From Candidatus Tisiphia endosymbiont of Nemotelus nigrinus (GTDB taxonomy: Bacteria > Pseudomonadota > Alphaproteobacteria > Rickettsiales > Rickettsiaceae), in NCBI RefSeq assembly GCF_964026475.1, contig NZ_OZ032151.1:248001-312000 (forward strand): a DNA stretch of 64,000 bases, read 5' to 3'. Every line of letters starts with the position of its first letter. Within the stretch, counting starts at the first letter, position 1. The notes beneath the pieces are model-generated. The model saw only the letters and a list, made by a program, of their open reading frames with translations. It was not told the origin of the DNA and made no database searches. Both the position numbers and the translations under genes were made by a program. Below are positions 48,694 to 58,407 of this stretch, piece after piece.

Positions 48694-49116
48694 GTGACTC
48701 AAGAATATACATTTTCAATGATTAAACCAGATGCTACGAGAAGAAATCTAATTGGTAAAATCAATTCTTACTTAGAAAATAATGGGCTAAAAATAGTAGC
48801 TCAAAAAATGGCTATTTTAACTAAAGATCAAGCAGAGTACTTTTATGCAGAACATAGATCAAGAGCATTTTTTAATAGTTTAATAGAGGGTATTATTTCT
48901 GGTCCTGTTGTTTTGCAGGTGCTTAAAGGGGAAAACGCTATCTTACAAAATCGTAAAATAATGGGAGCCACTAACCCAGAAAATGCTGAACTAGGTACAA
49001 TTCGGAGAGATTTTGCAGAAAATATTGAGGCTAATAGCATCCACGGTTCTGATACTTTAGAAAGTGCTGAAAGAGAAATAAAAATTTTCTTTACTGAAAA
49101 AGAAATTGTGGAATAA
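48694..49116 (+). CDS. ndk: Nucleoside diphosphate kinase
   Basis: Transfers the terminal phosphate between nucleoside triphosphates and diphosphates through a phospho-histidine. It has 140 residues from GTG 48694, with an AAAGG ribosome site 6 bp upstream. The active-site His is in [25 protein letters not shown] opens the fold, and [16 protein letters not shown] provides the nucleotide contacts. It begins the tight forward cluster with mnmG (11-bp gap). Confidence 0.97.
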   Translation: MTQEYTFSMIKPDATRRNLIGKINSYLENNGLKIVAQKMAILTKDQAEYFYAEHRSRAFFNSLIEGIISGPVVLQVLKGENAILQNRKIMGATNPENAELGTIRRDFAENIEANSIHGSDTLESAEREIKIFFTEKEIVE

Positions 49117-49127
49117 TTATAGTCTAT

Positions 49128-50975
49128 ATGGGATACGGTGTTGTAGTTATTGGTGGTGGTCATGCTGGTTGCGAGGCAGCTTCGGCTTCTGCACGTTTAG
49201 GTATAGATACTCTTTTAATTACTCTAAAGCTAGATAACCTTGGTGAAATGTCATGTAATCCTGCAATAGGTGGGGTAGCAAAAGGTACTTTAGTAAAAGA
49301 GATAGATGCACTTGATGGACTCATGGGTAAAATTATAGATCAAGCCGGTATTCATTATAAGATGCTCAATGAAAGTAAAGGTCCAGCCGTTTGGGGACCA
49401 AGAGCTCAAGCTGATAGAAAGCTTTATAAGAAAGCTATGCATAATGTCTTAATAAATCACCCAAATTTGACAATTTTATGTGCGTCGGTAGAAGATATTG
49501 ATATCCACGACTCTAAAGTAAAGGCATTGACCTTAGATAATGGTACACGTATTGAGTGTCAAAAAATTGTGTTAACCACAGGTACTTTTTTATCCGGACT
49601 CATTCACATAGGAACTAAAAAAATCCCATCGGGTAGAATAGGTGAAAAACCGTCATACGGTTTATCTAACACTTTAAAATCTTTTGGTTTTTCTCTTGGT
49701 AGATTAAAAACTGGTACTCCTCCAAGAATAGATGGAAGAACAATTGATTATAACGAAGTAGAAGTGCAGGCTGGAGATACCGTGCCACGTCCTTTTTCCG
49801 AACTTACAAATTCTGTTAAGATAAAGCAAATAAATTGTTTCGTTACTAGAACAACTGAACAAACCCACGAAATTATTAGGAATAATTTAGATAAATCAGC
49901 TATGTATTCTGGACAAATCAAGGGTATAGGACCAAGATATTGTCCATCTATTGAAGATAAGGTTACTAGATTCTCTAAAGCAAGTCATCAAATATTTTTA
50001 GAACCTGAAGGCTTGGACGACCATACTATATACCCAAATGGTATATCTACATCGTTGCCTGAAGATATACAATTAGCATTGCTAAAAACAATTCCTGGTC
50101 TTAAAAATGCCACTATGTTAAAACCAGGATATGCAATAGAATATGATTATGTCGATCCGAGAGAATTAAAAGTAACGTTAGAAACAAAAAAAATTAAAGG
50201 TTTGTATTTTGCTGGTCAAATTAATGGCACCACTGGCTATGAAGAAGCTGCAGGGCAAGGAATTATGGCTGGCATTAATGCAGCCTTATCGATAAAAAAT
50301 CAATCAGATTTTATTTTGACTAGAGCAGATGCTTATATTGGTGTTATGATTGATGATTTAATTACCTTTGGTACAGTGGAACCTTATAGAATGTTCACTT
50401 CCAGATCTGAATATAGACTTTCTGTTAGGGCTGATAATGCAGATTTAAGGCTAACTCAAATGGCCATAGATATTGGTGTTATATCCAATTTACGCAAAGA
50501 GATTTTTAGTAAGAAATGTGACGATATTCATAAGGTAGAAAATATTGTAAAAACTATTTCTTTAACAACTACTAAGTTAGCTAACTTGGGTGTGTCTATC
50601 GCACAAGATGGTTCATATAAAACAGCCTTTGATTTACTAGGACTACCAAATTTTGGTGTTGATAAAACAATAGAGATATTTCCAGAACTTATTTCATTAA
50701 ATAAAAAAATTCTTCATTATCTTTGTATTGAATCAAGATATTCTTCTTATTTGATTAGACAAAATGCAGATATTCAATTATTTAAAGAAGAAGAGTTGGA
50801 ATTATTAGATGAGAATATTGATTACTTTAAAATACCAAGCTTGTCTACAGAAGTAAGAGAAAAACTCCACTATCATAAACCAGCTACTATTGGAGCGGCT
50901 AGAAGAATATCTGGAGTTACTCCAGCTGCTTTAATAGCAATTATAATTTATATAAAAACAAGATATAAACATTAA
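49128..50975 (+). CDS. mnmG: tRNA uridine-5-carboxymethylaminomethyl modification enzyme MnmG
   Basis: FAD-dependent partner of MnmE that adds the carboxymethylaminomethyl group to wobble U34 of several tRNAs. It has 615 residues. The FAD loop is [24 protein letters not shown] signatures follow: [19 protein letters not shown] and [19 protein letters not shown], with a C-terminal MnmE-binding helical domain ([20 protein letters not shown]). The stop overlaps the start of rsmG by one base. The ndk-mnmG-rsmG-parA-parB order is typical of alphaproteobacterial chromosomes near a partition locus. Confidence 0.97.
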   Translation: MGYGVVVIGGGHAGCEAASASARLGIDTLLITLKLDNLGEMSCNPAIGGVAKGTLVKEIDALDGLMGKIIDQAGIHYKMLNESKGPAVWGPRAQADRKLYKKAMHNVLINHPNLTILCASVEDIDIHDSKVKALTLDNGTRIECQKIVLTTGTFLSGLIHIGTKKIPSGRIGEKPSYGLSNTLKSFGFSLGRLKTGTPPRIDGRTIDYNEVEVQAGDTVPRPFSELTNSVKIKQINCFVTRTTEQTHEIIRNNLDKSAMYSGQIKGIGPRYCPSIEDKVTRFSKASHQIFLEPEGLDDHTIYPNGISTSLPEDIQLALLKTIPGLKNATMLKPGYAIEYDYVDPRELKVTLETKKIKGLYFAGQINGTTGYEEAAGQGIMAGINAALSIKNQSDFILTRADAYIGVMIDDLITFGTVEPYRMFTSRSEYRLSVRADNADLRLTQMAIDIGVISNLRKEIFSKKCDDIHKVENIVKTISLTTTKLANLGVSIAQDGSYKTAFDLLGLPNFGVDKTIEIFPELISLNKKILHYLCIESRYSSYLIRQNADIQLFKEEELELLDENIDYFKIPSLSTEVREKLHYHKPATIGAARRISGVTPAALIAIIIYIKTRYKH

Positions 50976-51574
50976 TGTATGACTGTCGTAATGTTCCACG
51001 TGAAATATTAGATGCTCTTAAAAAGTATCAATCATTGACATTAAAATGGAATAAAACTATTAATCTCGTTTCTTGTAATACCGAGCGTGAGTTTTGGGTA
51101 AGACATATTTTAGATTCTTTACAGCTAATGAAGTATATAAATAACCAAAATATTCATTTAATAGATGTTGGTTCGGGTGGTGGATTTCCAGGGATAGTTT
51201 TGTCTATTGCTGGAATAAAAAATGTTACTTTAGTAGAATCTGATGTAAGAAAATCTATTTTTTTATTGCAAGCTTCTAAAATTTCTACTAATAAAGTCAA
51301 TGTGGTTAATCAACGAATAGAAAATGTTAAATTAGATTGTGATATATTAACTTCTAGAGCCTGTGCTCAGTTAGAGAAAATATTTGTTTATACCCAACAT
51401 ATTAATGTAAGAAATAAGTATTTATTATTTAAAGGTGAGCAATATCAAAAAGAAATTGAAATTGCTAAAAAGAGATGGTCTTTTTGTCATTCTATGTATG
51501 ATAGTGAGACTTCTAATAATAGTAAGATTCTAGAAATTAGTAACATATATGACAAAAATAGTTGCGATAGTTAA
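50975..51574 (+). CDS. rsmG: 16S rRNA (guanine-527-N7)-methyltransferase
   Basis: Methylates G527 of 16S rRNA; loss gives low-level streptomycin resistance in other bacteria. It has 199 residues. The SAM motif is LIDVGSGGGFPGIVLSIAG, followed by VESDVRKSIFL and DILTSRACAQLEKI. NKTINLVS near the N-terminus is also family-typical. A parS-like 16-mer overlaps codons 6-11. Its last 26 bp overlap the start of parA in another frame. Confidence 0.95.
   Translation: MYDCRNVPREILDALKKYQSLTLKWNKTINLVSCNTEREFWVRHILDSLQLMKYINNQNIHLIDVGSGGGFPGIVLSIAGIKNVTLVESDVRKSIFLLQASKISTNKVNVVNQRIENVKLDCDILTSRACAQLEKIFVYTQHINVRNKYLLFKGEQYQKEIEIAKKRWSFCHSMYDSETSNNSKILEISNIYDKNSCDS
50992..51007 (+). promoter_or_regulatory. 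parS-like centromere site within rsmG
   Basis: TGTTCCACGTGAAATA. It differs at one position from the Bacillus-type parS consensus TGTTNCACGTGAAACA bound by ParB/Spo0J. It lies about 1.3 kb upstream of parB and 0.5 kb upstream of parA, where parS sites are commonly found. Confidence 0.75.
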
Positions 51575-52313
51575 TCAAAAAGGTGGAGTTGCTAAAACTA
51601 CAACTACTGTAAATTTATCGACAGCTTTATCTGTAATGGATAAAAAAATCTTGGTTATAGATTTAGATCCTCAAGGAAATAGTAGTACTGGTTTTGGTAT
51701 AAACCAACAAGATAGAAAAGTTACTATTTATCAGGTATTAATTGGTTTAAGAACGATTGAAGAAGCCATAATACAAACGAATATTCCAAATTTACAATTA
51801 ATTACAGCTAACACTAATTTATCCGGTGCTGAATCGGATTTATTAAGTATAAAAAAGCGTGAATATTTATTATCAGATTTGTTAAATAAGTTGGTCAGTA
51901 AATATGATTATATTATTATAGATTGTCCTCCTGCTCTTAACCTACTAACAGTTAATGCGTTAGTAGCTTGTGATTATGTATTAATCCCTATGCAGTGTGA
52001 TTTTTATTCATTAGAAGGATTAAGTCATTTACTAAAAACAATTGAAATTGTAGAAAAGAATTTAAATCCAAAAATAAAAATTGCCGGTATTTTATTTACT
52101 ATGTATGATAAGCGCAATCGATTAACTGAGCAAGTAGAGGATGATGTTAGAAAATGCTTAGGAAGATTGGTATTTAAGACAGTTATTCCACGGAATGTAA
52201 AATTATCTGAGGCACCATCTTACGGTCAGCCAGCAATTATTTATGATCATAAATGTACTGGCTCTATTGCTTATATAGAACTTACAAAAGAGATTTTAGG
52301 TAGAAATATATGA
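51549..52313 (+). CDS. parA: Chromosome partitioning ATPase ParA
   Basis: Walker-type ATPase that moves ParB-parS complexes to segregate chromosome origins. It has 254 residues. The deviant Walker A motif is NQKGGVAKTTTTVNLS (signature Lys at 11 and 17). DLDPQGNSSTGFG follows, then Walker B YIIIDCPPALNLLTVNAL and the Soj-type end VIPRNVKLSEAPSYGQPAII. The start overlaps rsmG by 26 bp and the stop overlaps parB by 4 bp (ATGA), so translation is coupled. Confidence 0.97.
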   Translation: MTKIVAIVNQKGGVAKTTTTVNLSTALSVMDKKILVIDLDPQGNSSTGFGINQQDRKVTIYQVLIGLRTIEEAIIQTNIPNLQLITANTNLSGAESDLLSIKKREYLLSDLLNKLVSKYDYIIIDCPPALNLLTVNALVACDYVLIPMQCDFYSLEGLSHLLKTIEIVEKNLNPKIKIAGILFTMYDKRNRLTEQVEDDVRKCLGRLVFKTVIPRNVKLSEAPSYGQPAIIYDHKCTGSIAYIELTKEILGRNI

Positions 52314-53182
52314 AAAACAAAGGTTTAGGCAAAGGGTTATCGGCTTTGCTTGGAGAAGAGGTTTTTACTGTAGGAAAAGATGAGTTAGTAAAAATTATAG
52401 ATATTGATAAAATTGAAGCTAGGAATAATCAACCAAGGAAAAAATTTGAATATGATAAAATAAAAGAATTAGCTGACTCCATAAGTAATAATGGTTTATT
52501 GCAACCAATCATTGTTAATTCAACCAGTGATGGAAAATATAAAATTATAGCTGGTGAGAGACGTTGGCGTGCTTGTAAGATAGCTAAGCTTAGCGATATT
52601 CCTGCTATTGTAAAAGATGTAGGGGATAAAGAAATTATAGAGATAGCACTAATTGAAAATATTCAAAGAGAGGAATTATCTGTTATAGAAGAATCAGAAG
52701 GATTTGAGCGGTTAATAAAAGAGTTTGGTTATACACAAGAGAAATTAGCAGAAAAACTTAGCAAGAGTCGTAGTCATGTAGCTAATTTATTAAGATTAAA
52801 TCAATTACCACAATCTATCAAAGATAAAATAAATGAAGGGCTTTTAACTATGGGACATGCAAGATGCCTAATTAATCATCAGCAGGCCGAGGTAATAGCT
52901 AACCATATTATTGAAAATGATTTAAGCGTTCGACAAACTGAAGATATAGTAAAAAATTGGTCTAAAAATGAATATACAAAAATCCCAGAACATGATAGAC
53001 ATGTAGGGAAAAGATTTCTAAAAGAAAATAGTAAAGAGAATGATCTACAATTATTAGCTAAATCATTGTCAGAAAGATTTAATATAAAAGTAACTATTGA
53101 AGACTACCCAATTGGTGGAAAATTAATATTTCACTATAGCAATTTAGAAGAACTTGATTCAATTTTGTCGAGGTTAAATTAA
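52310..53182 (+). CDS. parB: Chromosome partitioning protein ParB
   Basis: CTP-dependent clamp that loads at parS and spreads. It has 290 residues. The N-terminus KGLGKGLSALLGE is the ParA-stimulating type. The CTP/spreading region has NQPRKKFEYDKIKELADSI and the box GERRWRACKIAKL. The helix-turn-helix is YTQEKLAEKLSKSRSHVANL (parS recognition), followed by the linker and a C-terminal dimer domain. Its start overlaps parA by 4 bp. The next gene begins at the base after its stop. Confidence 0.96.
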   Translation: MKNKGLGKGLSALLGEEVFTVGKDELVKIIDIDKIEARNNQPRKKFEYDKIKELADSISNNGLLQPIIVNSTSDGKYKIIAGERRWRACKIAKLSDIPAIVKDVGDKEIIEIALIENIQREELSVIEESEGFERLIKEFGYTQEKLAEKLSKSRSHVANLLRLNQLPQSIKDKINEGLLTMGHARCLINHQQAEVIANHIIENDLSVRQTEDIVKNWSKNEYTKIPEHDRHVGKRFLKENSKENDLQLLAKSLSERFNIKVTIEDYPIGGKLIFHYSNLEELDSILSRLN

Positions 53183-53833
53183 ATGCAAATTTTTTTAGAT
53201 AGTGCTGATGTTAAAGAAATTGATGAGATTAATCAATTAGGTATAATTGATGGTATAACTACTAATCCCTCCTTAATGTCTAAGACAAAAGATGATTTTG
53301 TCTCAACTATTGCAGAAATATGTAAGATAATAACTTTCGATGTTAGTGTGGAAGTAGCTGCCAATGATGTTGATACTATGATTAGTCAAGGAAATAGAAT
53401 TTTAGAAATATCCAGCAATATTGTTATTAAATTACCTATGACATGGAATGGTATTAAGGCGTGCCAATATTTTGCAAATAAAGAAAAAAAAGTGAACATG
53501 ACCTTATGCTTTTCTGTGAATCAGGCTCTTATCGCTGCAAAAGCCGGAGCATATTATATATCGCCTTTTATCGGTAGACTTGATGATATAGGTCAAAATG
53601 GTATTAGTTTAATAAGTGATATAAGACAAGTATATGATAATTATCAGTATCAAACAAAAATCCTTGCTGCATCTATAAGAAACCCTAACCATGTTTATCA
53701 AGCTAGTATGTATGGGGCTGATGTTGCTACAATGTCTAGTAAAATTATCAAGCAATTATTAGATCATCCACTAACAGACTTCGGTTTAGAGATTTTTAAT
53801 AAAGATTGGGATAAATCTGGATTAAAAATTTAA
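53183..53833 (+). CDS. Transaldolase-like protein (small, Fsa/TalC type)
   Basis: 216 residues. It belongs to the small transaldolase/fructose-6-phosphate aldolase group. The Schiff-base Lys is expected in IVIKLPMTW. Other marks are IDGITTNPSLMSKT and the signature AGAYYISPFIGRLDDIGQNG. It would interconvert sugar phosphates in the non-oxidative pentose phosphate pathway, one of the few sugar enzymes Rickettsia keeps. ATG follows the parB TAA without a gap. The restriction-modification pair comes next, after 135 bp. Confidence 0.9.
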   Translation: MQIFLDSADVKEIDEINQLGIIDGITTNPSLMSKTKDDFVSTIAEICKIITFDVSVEVAANDVDTMISQGNRILEISSNIVIKLPMTWNGIKACQYFANKEKKVNMTLCFSVNQALIAAKAGAYYISPFIGRLDDIGQNGISLISDIRQVYDNYQYQTKILAASIRNPNHVYQASMYGADVATMSSKIIKQLLDHPLTDFGLEIFNKDWDKSGLKI

Positions 53834-53968
53834 TTATTAAAAAAGAATTAGATACTGCTTATTTCAGATAACAACAGGTGAAAGAGGAATCAGAAAATAG
53901 GTGGTATGTTTAATAACATTCTTGTAATGTCGAAAGATATTTGGCATATGAAATTTTGGTAAATTCTT

Positions 53969-54871
53969 ATGCAAATTGAATCAGTAAACAATTTAAGAAT
54001 ATCGTTTAATGAAGCTTTATCAAGGATAGGAAGAAGTGTGCTAAAAAATGATGACATAATAATTGAAAATGACGATAAAGCAAAACCATTTGTAAAATGG
54101 GTAGGTGGAAAAAGAAGTTTAATAAAAGAATTATCCTCAAGAACACCGCAAACTTATAAAAGCTATTATGAACCATTTATAGGAGGAGGAGCACTTTTGT
54201 TTGCTCTTGCCCCATTTGGTGCGACTATATCAGACGTAAACCTAGATTTAGTTATTACATATGCCGTGATTAAAAATAAACCTCAAGAATTGATAAAGCT
54301 ATTGGCAAAACATAAAGCCAATCATTGTGAAGAATATTACTATAAAATCCGGAAACAATTTATTAATGATAATGACATAGAAGTTGCTGGACGTTTTATA
54401 TATCTTAATAAAACCTGTTATAATGGTTTGTATAGAGTTAATAACAAAGGTGAGTTTAATGTGCCTATGGGGAAATACAAAAATCCAGCAATAGTTGATA
54501 AGACAAATATACTAGCTTGTAATAAATTATTACAAAATGTTGATATAAAATATCAGGATTTCAGTAAGATTTCTCCAAATACAGGTGATTTTGTTTATAT
54601 TGATCCCCCTTATCATCCTATAAATAATACATCGTTTACTAAATATACAAAACTTGATTTTACAGAAACAGATCAGATAAAACTTTATCAAAAATGTAAA
54701 GAATTAAACGATAAAGGTATATATTTTATGCTTTCAAATTCTAATATTCAGTTTATAAAGCATCTGTATAAAGATTTTTATATAGAGATTATCGAAGCAC
54801 CACGTGCTATCAATTGTAAAGCTAATGAAAGAAAAAATACAGAAGAAGTTTTGATTAGAAATTATGGATAA
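53969..54871 (+). CDS. Dam-family DNA adenine N6-methyltransferase
   Basis: 300 residues. SAM motif FVKWVGGKRSL (41-51), then YYEPFIGGGALLFAL and, later, the catalytic motif VYIDPPYHPINN with DPPY at 212-215. These mark the Dam/DpnII alpha-class methylases. An extra stretch of about 38 residues precedes the first motif. The gene ends 8 bp into the start of a PD-(D/E)XK endonuclease gene, so the pair is probably a type II restriction-modification system rather than a solitary Dam. Its target, possibly GATC, is inferred from the family. It appears to be inserted between housekeeping genes. Confidence 0.9.
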   Translation: MQIESVNNLRISFNEALSRIGRSVLKNDDIIIENDDKAKPFVKWVGGKRSLIKELSSRTPQTYKSYYEPFIGGGALLFALAPFGATISDVNLDLVITYAVIKNKPQELIKLLAKHKANHCEEYYYKIRKQFINDNDIEVAGRFIYLNKTCYNGLYRVNNKGEFNVPMGKYKNPAIVDKTNILACNKLLQNVDIKYQDFSKISPNTGDFVYIDPPYHPINNTSFTKYTKLDFTETDQIKLYQKCKELNDKGIYFMLSNSNIQFIKHLYKDFYIEIIEAPRAINCKANERKNTEEVLIRNYG

Positions 54872-55331
54872 AATACAAGGTGGATCAATTGCAAATAAAA
54901 CAGGGAATGAACTTGAGGTATTTATAAATAATCGTCTTGTTAGGGAAGGTTACATTTTTGTTCCCAAGACTAGATTTATTGCTTCACAAGTATTAGCACA
55001 ACCAATCTATACTAGACAATTTAATTTAAGAGAAACTATCTATAATACCGCTTGGCAATGCGATTTTATTCTATATCATCCTATAAAACATTCTAATTGT
55101 CTTGTTATTGAATCTAAGTGGCAACAATCAGGCGGTTCTGCAGATGAAAAATACCCTTATACAATATTAAATGTTAGAAAACAAAGTGTTTATAATGTTA
55201 TTATCATTATAGATGGAGATGGTTACAAAAAAGGTGCTTTACAATGGTTAAAAGATCAAGTTTATGGAAACTTAAAAGGTATTTTTAGTATGTCTGAATT
55301 TACAACTTGGGCAAATAAACAAAATATTTAG
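54864..55331 (+). CDS. PD-(D/E)XK restriction endonuclease-like protein
   Basis: 155 residues. The nuclease core reads NTAWQCDFILYH (Asp67) and LVIESKWQQSGGSADEKYPY (Glu83-X-Lys85), the Asp...Glu-X-Lys metal site, with an upstream helix Glu in GNELEVFINNRL. It overlaps the methylase gene by 8 bp. Context and fold make it the likely cleavage partner. It is short for a type II enzyme but shows no truncation. A comparable intact pair of partners is missing from the collapsed locus at 23.7-24.2 kb. Specificity is unknown. Confidence 0.8.
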   Translation: MDKIQGGSIANKTGNELEVFINNRLVREGYIFVPKTRFIASQVLAQPIYTRQFNLRETIYNTAWQCDFILYHPIKHSNCLVIESKWQQSGGSADEKYPYTILNVRKQSVYNVIIIIDGDGYKKGALQWLKDQVYGNLKGIFSMSEFTTWANKQNI

Positions 55332-55430
55332 GTTGTATATATATAGCTTCCTTAAAGAGTTAAGGTTAATCTGTTCTATTAACTATTTAAAAACTACAAA
55401 TATAATTACAAAAATAAAGGATTAAGGATT

Positions 55431-57098
55431 ATGTCGTATCAATATGTTTATGTTATGAATGGTCTAAGTAAGACCATCAACGGTAAACAAATTTTAAAGG
55501 AAACGTATTTGTCTTTCTTACCAGGGGCAAAAATTGGTATTATTGGTCCAAATGGTGCTGGTAAATCTACTCTTCTAAAAATTATGGCAGCTATTGACAA
55601 AGAATATGATGGGGAAGCTTTTGTGGCTAATGGGATTAGAGTTGGCTATTTAGCTCAGGAACCCCATCTTGATCATGCTCTGAATGTTTTTGATAATATT
55701 ATGGAAAGTTTAAATGATAAGAAAGCCTTAATTGACGAATTTAATGAAATAAGCAATAAATTTGCTGAAGAAATGTCAGATGATAAAATGAATGAACTTC
55801 TGGAAAAACAAGCTGATCTACAGGAAAAAATAGATAGTTGTGATGCTTGGAGCTTAGAGCGAGAAATAGAGATTGCTATGTCTGCATTAAGGTGTCCAGA
55901 TAAAGATGCTGATGTTACAAAAATTTCGGGTGGTGAGAAAAGGCGAGTTGCATTGTGTAAGCTTTTGCTAGAAAAGCCTGATATGTTATTACTTGATGAA
56001 CCAACAAACCATTTAGATGCTGAATCAGTCTCTTGGCTAGAAAATTATTTAAAGAATTATAAAGGTACGGTAGTAGTTATCACCCATGATCGGTATTTTC
56101 TTGATAATGTAACGGATTGGATATTAGAAGTAGATCGAGGTAGATGTGTTCCATGGCATTCTAATTACACTACTTGGCTTGAACAAAAGCAAGCAAAATT
56201 AGAAAATGAAGATAAAGAAGAAGATGATAGGAGTAAACAATTAAAACGAGAACTTGAATGGATACGTCAATCACCAAAGGCAAGACAATCAAAAAGCAAG
56301 GCTAGAATTACTGCCTACCAAGATCTGTTGATCAAACAAAAAGAACAAAGAGCAAGCGTAGCGCAAATTATTATACCAAATGGTCCACGTCTAGGGGATT
56401 TAGTTATAGAAGCAGAACATATAGCAAAGAGATACGATGATAAGGTACTGTTATCAGATTTTAGTTTTAAGGTGGTTCCAGGGGCAATTGTTGGTATTAT
56501 AGGTCCAAATGGTGCTGGTAAATCCACCTTATTTAATATTATCACTGGTAAAACTAAACCAGACCACGGCTCTATTAAATTAGGACAAACTGTTAAACTT
56601 GGTTATGTTGATCAATCAAGGGATACTCTAGATGATAATAACACTGTATGGAGTGAAATTTCTTCAGGTCTTGAAGATTTACAACTTGGTTCTAGATCAA
56701 TGAAAAGTCGAGCTTATTGTGCAGCTTTTAATTTTAGGGGTGGCGACCAACAAAAGAAAGTAGGACAACTTTCTGGGGGTGAACGCAACAGGGTACATAT
56801 AGCCAAATTACTAAAAGAGGGAGCTAACGTTATATTACTTGATGAACCATCTAATGATCTTGATGTTGACACATTACGAGCCTTAGAAGATGCTATTTTA
56901 GATTTTGCTGGATGTGTATTAGTAATAAGCCATGATCGTTGGTTTTTAGACAGAATAGCAACACATATTATTGCTTTTGATAAAGATGGAAATGCTACGT
57001 GGTTTGAAGGAAATTACCAAGATTATCATGATTATATGATTAATTTAACAGGTGAAAATATTATTAATCCTAAATATCGTCATAAAAAATTAGTATAA
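55431..57098 (+). CDS. ettA: Energy-dependent translational throttle protein EttA
   Basis: ABC-F ATPase that binds the ribosomal E site and gates the first peptide bond according to the ATP/ADP ratio. It has 555 residues and two ABC domains. First: Walker A GPNGAGKSTLLKI, signature SGGEKRRVALCKLLL, Walker B LLLDEPTNHLDAESV. Second: GPNGAGKSTLFNI, LSGGERNRVHIAKLL, ILLDEPSNDLDVDTL. The linker between them (SPKARQSKSKARI) and the arm insertion match EttA. A TatB-like gene follows after 3 bp. Confidence 0.95.
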   Translation: MSYQYVYVMNGLSKTINGKQILKETYLSFLPGAKIGIIGPNGAGKSTLLKIMAAIDKEYDGEAFVANGIRVGYLAQEPHLDHALNVFDNIMESLNDKKALIDEFNEISNKFAEEMSDDKMNELLEKQADLQEKIDSCDAWSLEREIEIAMSALRCPDKDADVTKISGGEKRRVALCKLLLEKPDMLLLDEPTNHLDAESVSWLENYLKNYKGTVVVITHDRYFLDNVTDWILEVDRGRCVPWHSNYTTWLEQKQAKLENEDKEEDDRSKQLKRELEWIRQSPKARQSKSKARITAYQDLLIKQKEQRASVAQIIIPNGPRLGDLVIEAEHIAKRYDDKVLLSDFSFKVVPGAIVGIIGPNGAGKSTLFNIITGKTKPDHGSIKLGQTVKLGYVDQSRDTLDDNNTVWSEISSGLEDLQLGSRSMKSRAYCAAFNFRGGDQQKKVGQLSGGERNRVHIAKLLKEGANVILLDEPSNDLDVDTLRALEDAILDFAGCVLVISHDRWFLDRIATHIIAFDKDGNATWFEGNYQDYHDYMINLTGENIINPKYRHKKLV

Positions 57099-57101
57099 AA
57101 T

Positions 57102-57446
57102 ATGTCTCTAGGAGAAATATTAGTGGTTATGTTAGTAGCAATGATAGTAACAAAACCAGAAGATATTCCTATTATTATAAAGAAAATCCAAGAATTTAAA
57201 TTATACTGTTCAGCTGTTAAAAATCAGCTCCTAGCCTATATTACAAAAGACTTAAAAATCGATAATGATATTGACATTTTAGAAAATGAGGCTGAGCAAT
57301 TGAATTTTTATTTAGAAAAAATCATTAATATCCAAGGATATTATGATGGTAATTATTCCTTAGACGAACTTAAAACAAAATATGACAAACTTATAAAAAT
57401 AAAAAGTACTGAGTACAAAAATATGATGGAAGAGCATAAAAAGTAA
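57102..57446 (+). CDS. TatA/TatB-like small membrane protein (DUF2672-like)
   Basis: 114 residues. An N-terminal membrane helix is followed by an amphipathic stretch, MSLGEILVVMLVAMIVTKPE then DIPIIIKKIQEFKLYCSAVK, which is the plan of TatA/TatB (GEILVV...PE.LP). The rest is charged and helical and shows no motif. A similar rickettsial family is annotated DUF2672. It begins 3 bp after ettA. Whether it works in Tat export is unproven, and tatC is not in the window. Confidence 0.7.
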   Translation: MSLGEILVVMLVAMIVTKPEDIPIIIKKIQEFKLYCSAVKNQLLAYITKDLKIDNDIDILENEAEQLNFYLEKIINIQGYYDGNYSLDELKTKYDKLIKIKSTEYKNMMEEHKK

Positions 57447-57642
57447 TAAATTTCCCTATATGTTATCATTCCTACAAAACATTAGCACACTAGGTATGGA
57501 TTTTTGGTCGCAGAGAATAAATCAAAAACATAGATTAGTATATACAATTAAAAATAATACTATCTACATACTACAATGCAGGTATCATTATTAACTTTAC
57601 TAAATAAATCTAATTATTTACAATATAAACTCGTAGAAATAT

Positions 57643-58407
57643 ATGGACAATAATGACAGCTCCCTTGGTCAAGTAAATTTCGGCTTCTCAAAAGTATCGT
57701 TCGAACAGAAAAGAAATTTGGTTAGAAACATTTTTTCTAGCGTTGCTAATGAATATGATATAATGAATGACCTAATGAGCTTAGGAATACATCGTTTATG
57801 GAAAAATGAATTTGTTAGACAGATACCCAATTTAAAATCAAATATATTGGATATGGCAAGTGGCACGGGTGACATAGCTTTTAGAATAATAAAGCGAGCC
57901 AAAGAACAAAATATATTAGCCCAAGTTACTTTGTGTGATATAAATTTAGATATGCTAACAGTGGCACGTAATAAAGCTATTGATAATAATATATTACAAG
58001 GATTAGAGTATGTCGTTGCCGATGCAGAAAAATTACCTTTTCCTGATAATAGTTTCGATTATTATACTATAGCATTTGGTATTAGAAATGTATCAAAAAT
58101 TGATAATGTCCTAAAAGAAGCTTATCGTGTATTAAAGCCCAAGGGTAAATTTCTGTGTTTAGAATTCTCTAAAATGGAATATGAATGCCTAAAGCAATTA
58201 TACCAGTTTTATTCGTTTAATATTATTCCTAAGATTGGTAAAATGGTGGCAAATAACGAACCAGCCTATCAATATTTGGTGGAAAGTATCAGTTTATTCC
58301 CAGATCAGGAGAATTTTGCAATTATGTTAAAGGATGCTGGATTTAATGATGTTAGTTATAAGAATCTTAACCTAGGTATTGCCGCTATTCATAGTGGTTA
58401 TAGATGA
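57643..58407 (+). CDS. ubiE: Ubiquinone biosynthesis C-methyltransferase UbiE
   Basis: SAM-dependent methylation of 2-polyprenyl-6-methoxy-1,4-benzoquinol in ubiquinone synthesis. It has 254 residues. Motifs: [20 protein letters not shown] (family signature), [15 protein letters not shown] (SAM loop), [15 protein letters not shown], and [21 protein letters not shown]. The stop overlaps the ubiB start by 4 bp (ATGA). With ubiB and coq7 it supplies ubiquinone to complex I and the oxidase. Confidence 0.96.
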   Translation: MDNNDSSLGQVNFGFSKVSFEQKRNLVRNIFSSVANEYDIMNDLMSLGIHRLWKNEFVRQIPNLKSNILDMASGTGDIAFRIIKRAKEQNILAQVTLCDINLDMLTVARNKAIDNNILQGLEYVVADAEKLPFPDNSFDYYTIAFGIRNVSKIDNVLKEAYRVLKPKGKFLCLEFSKMEYECLKQLYQFYSFNIIPKIGKMVANNEPAYQYLVESISLFPDQENFAIMLKDAGFNDVSYKNLNLGIAAIHSGYR

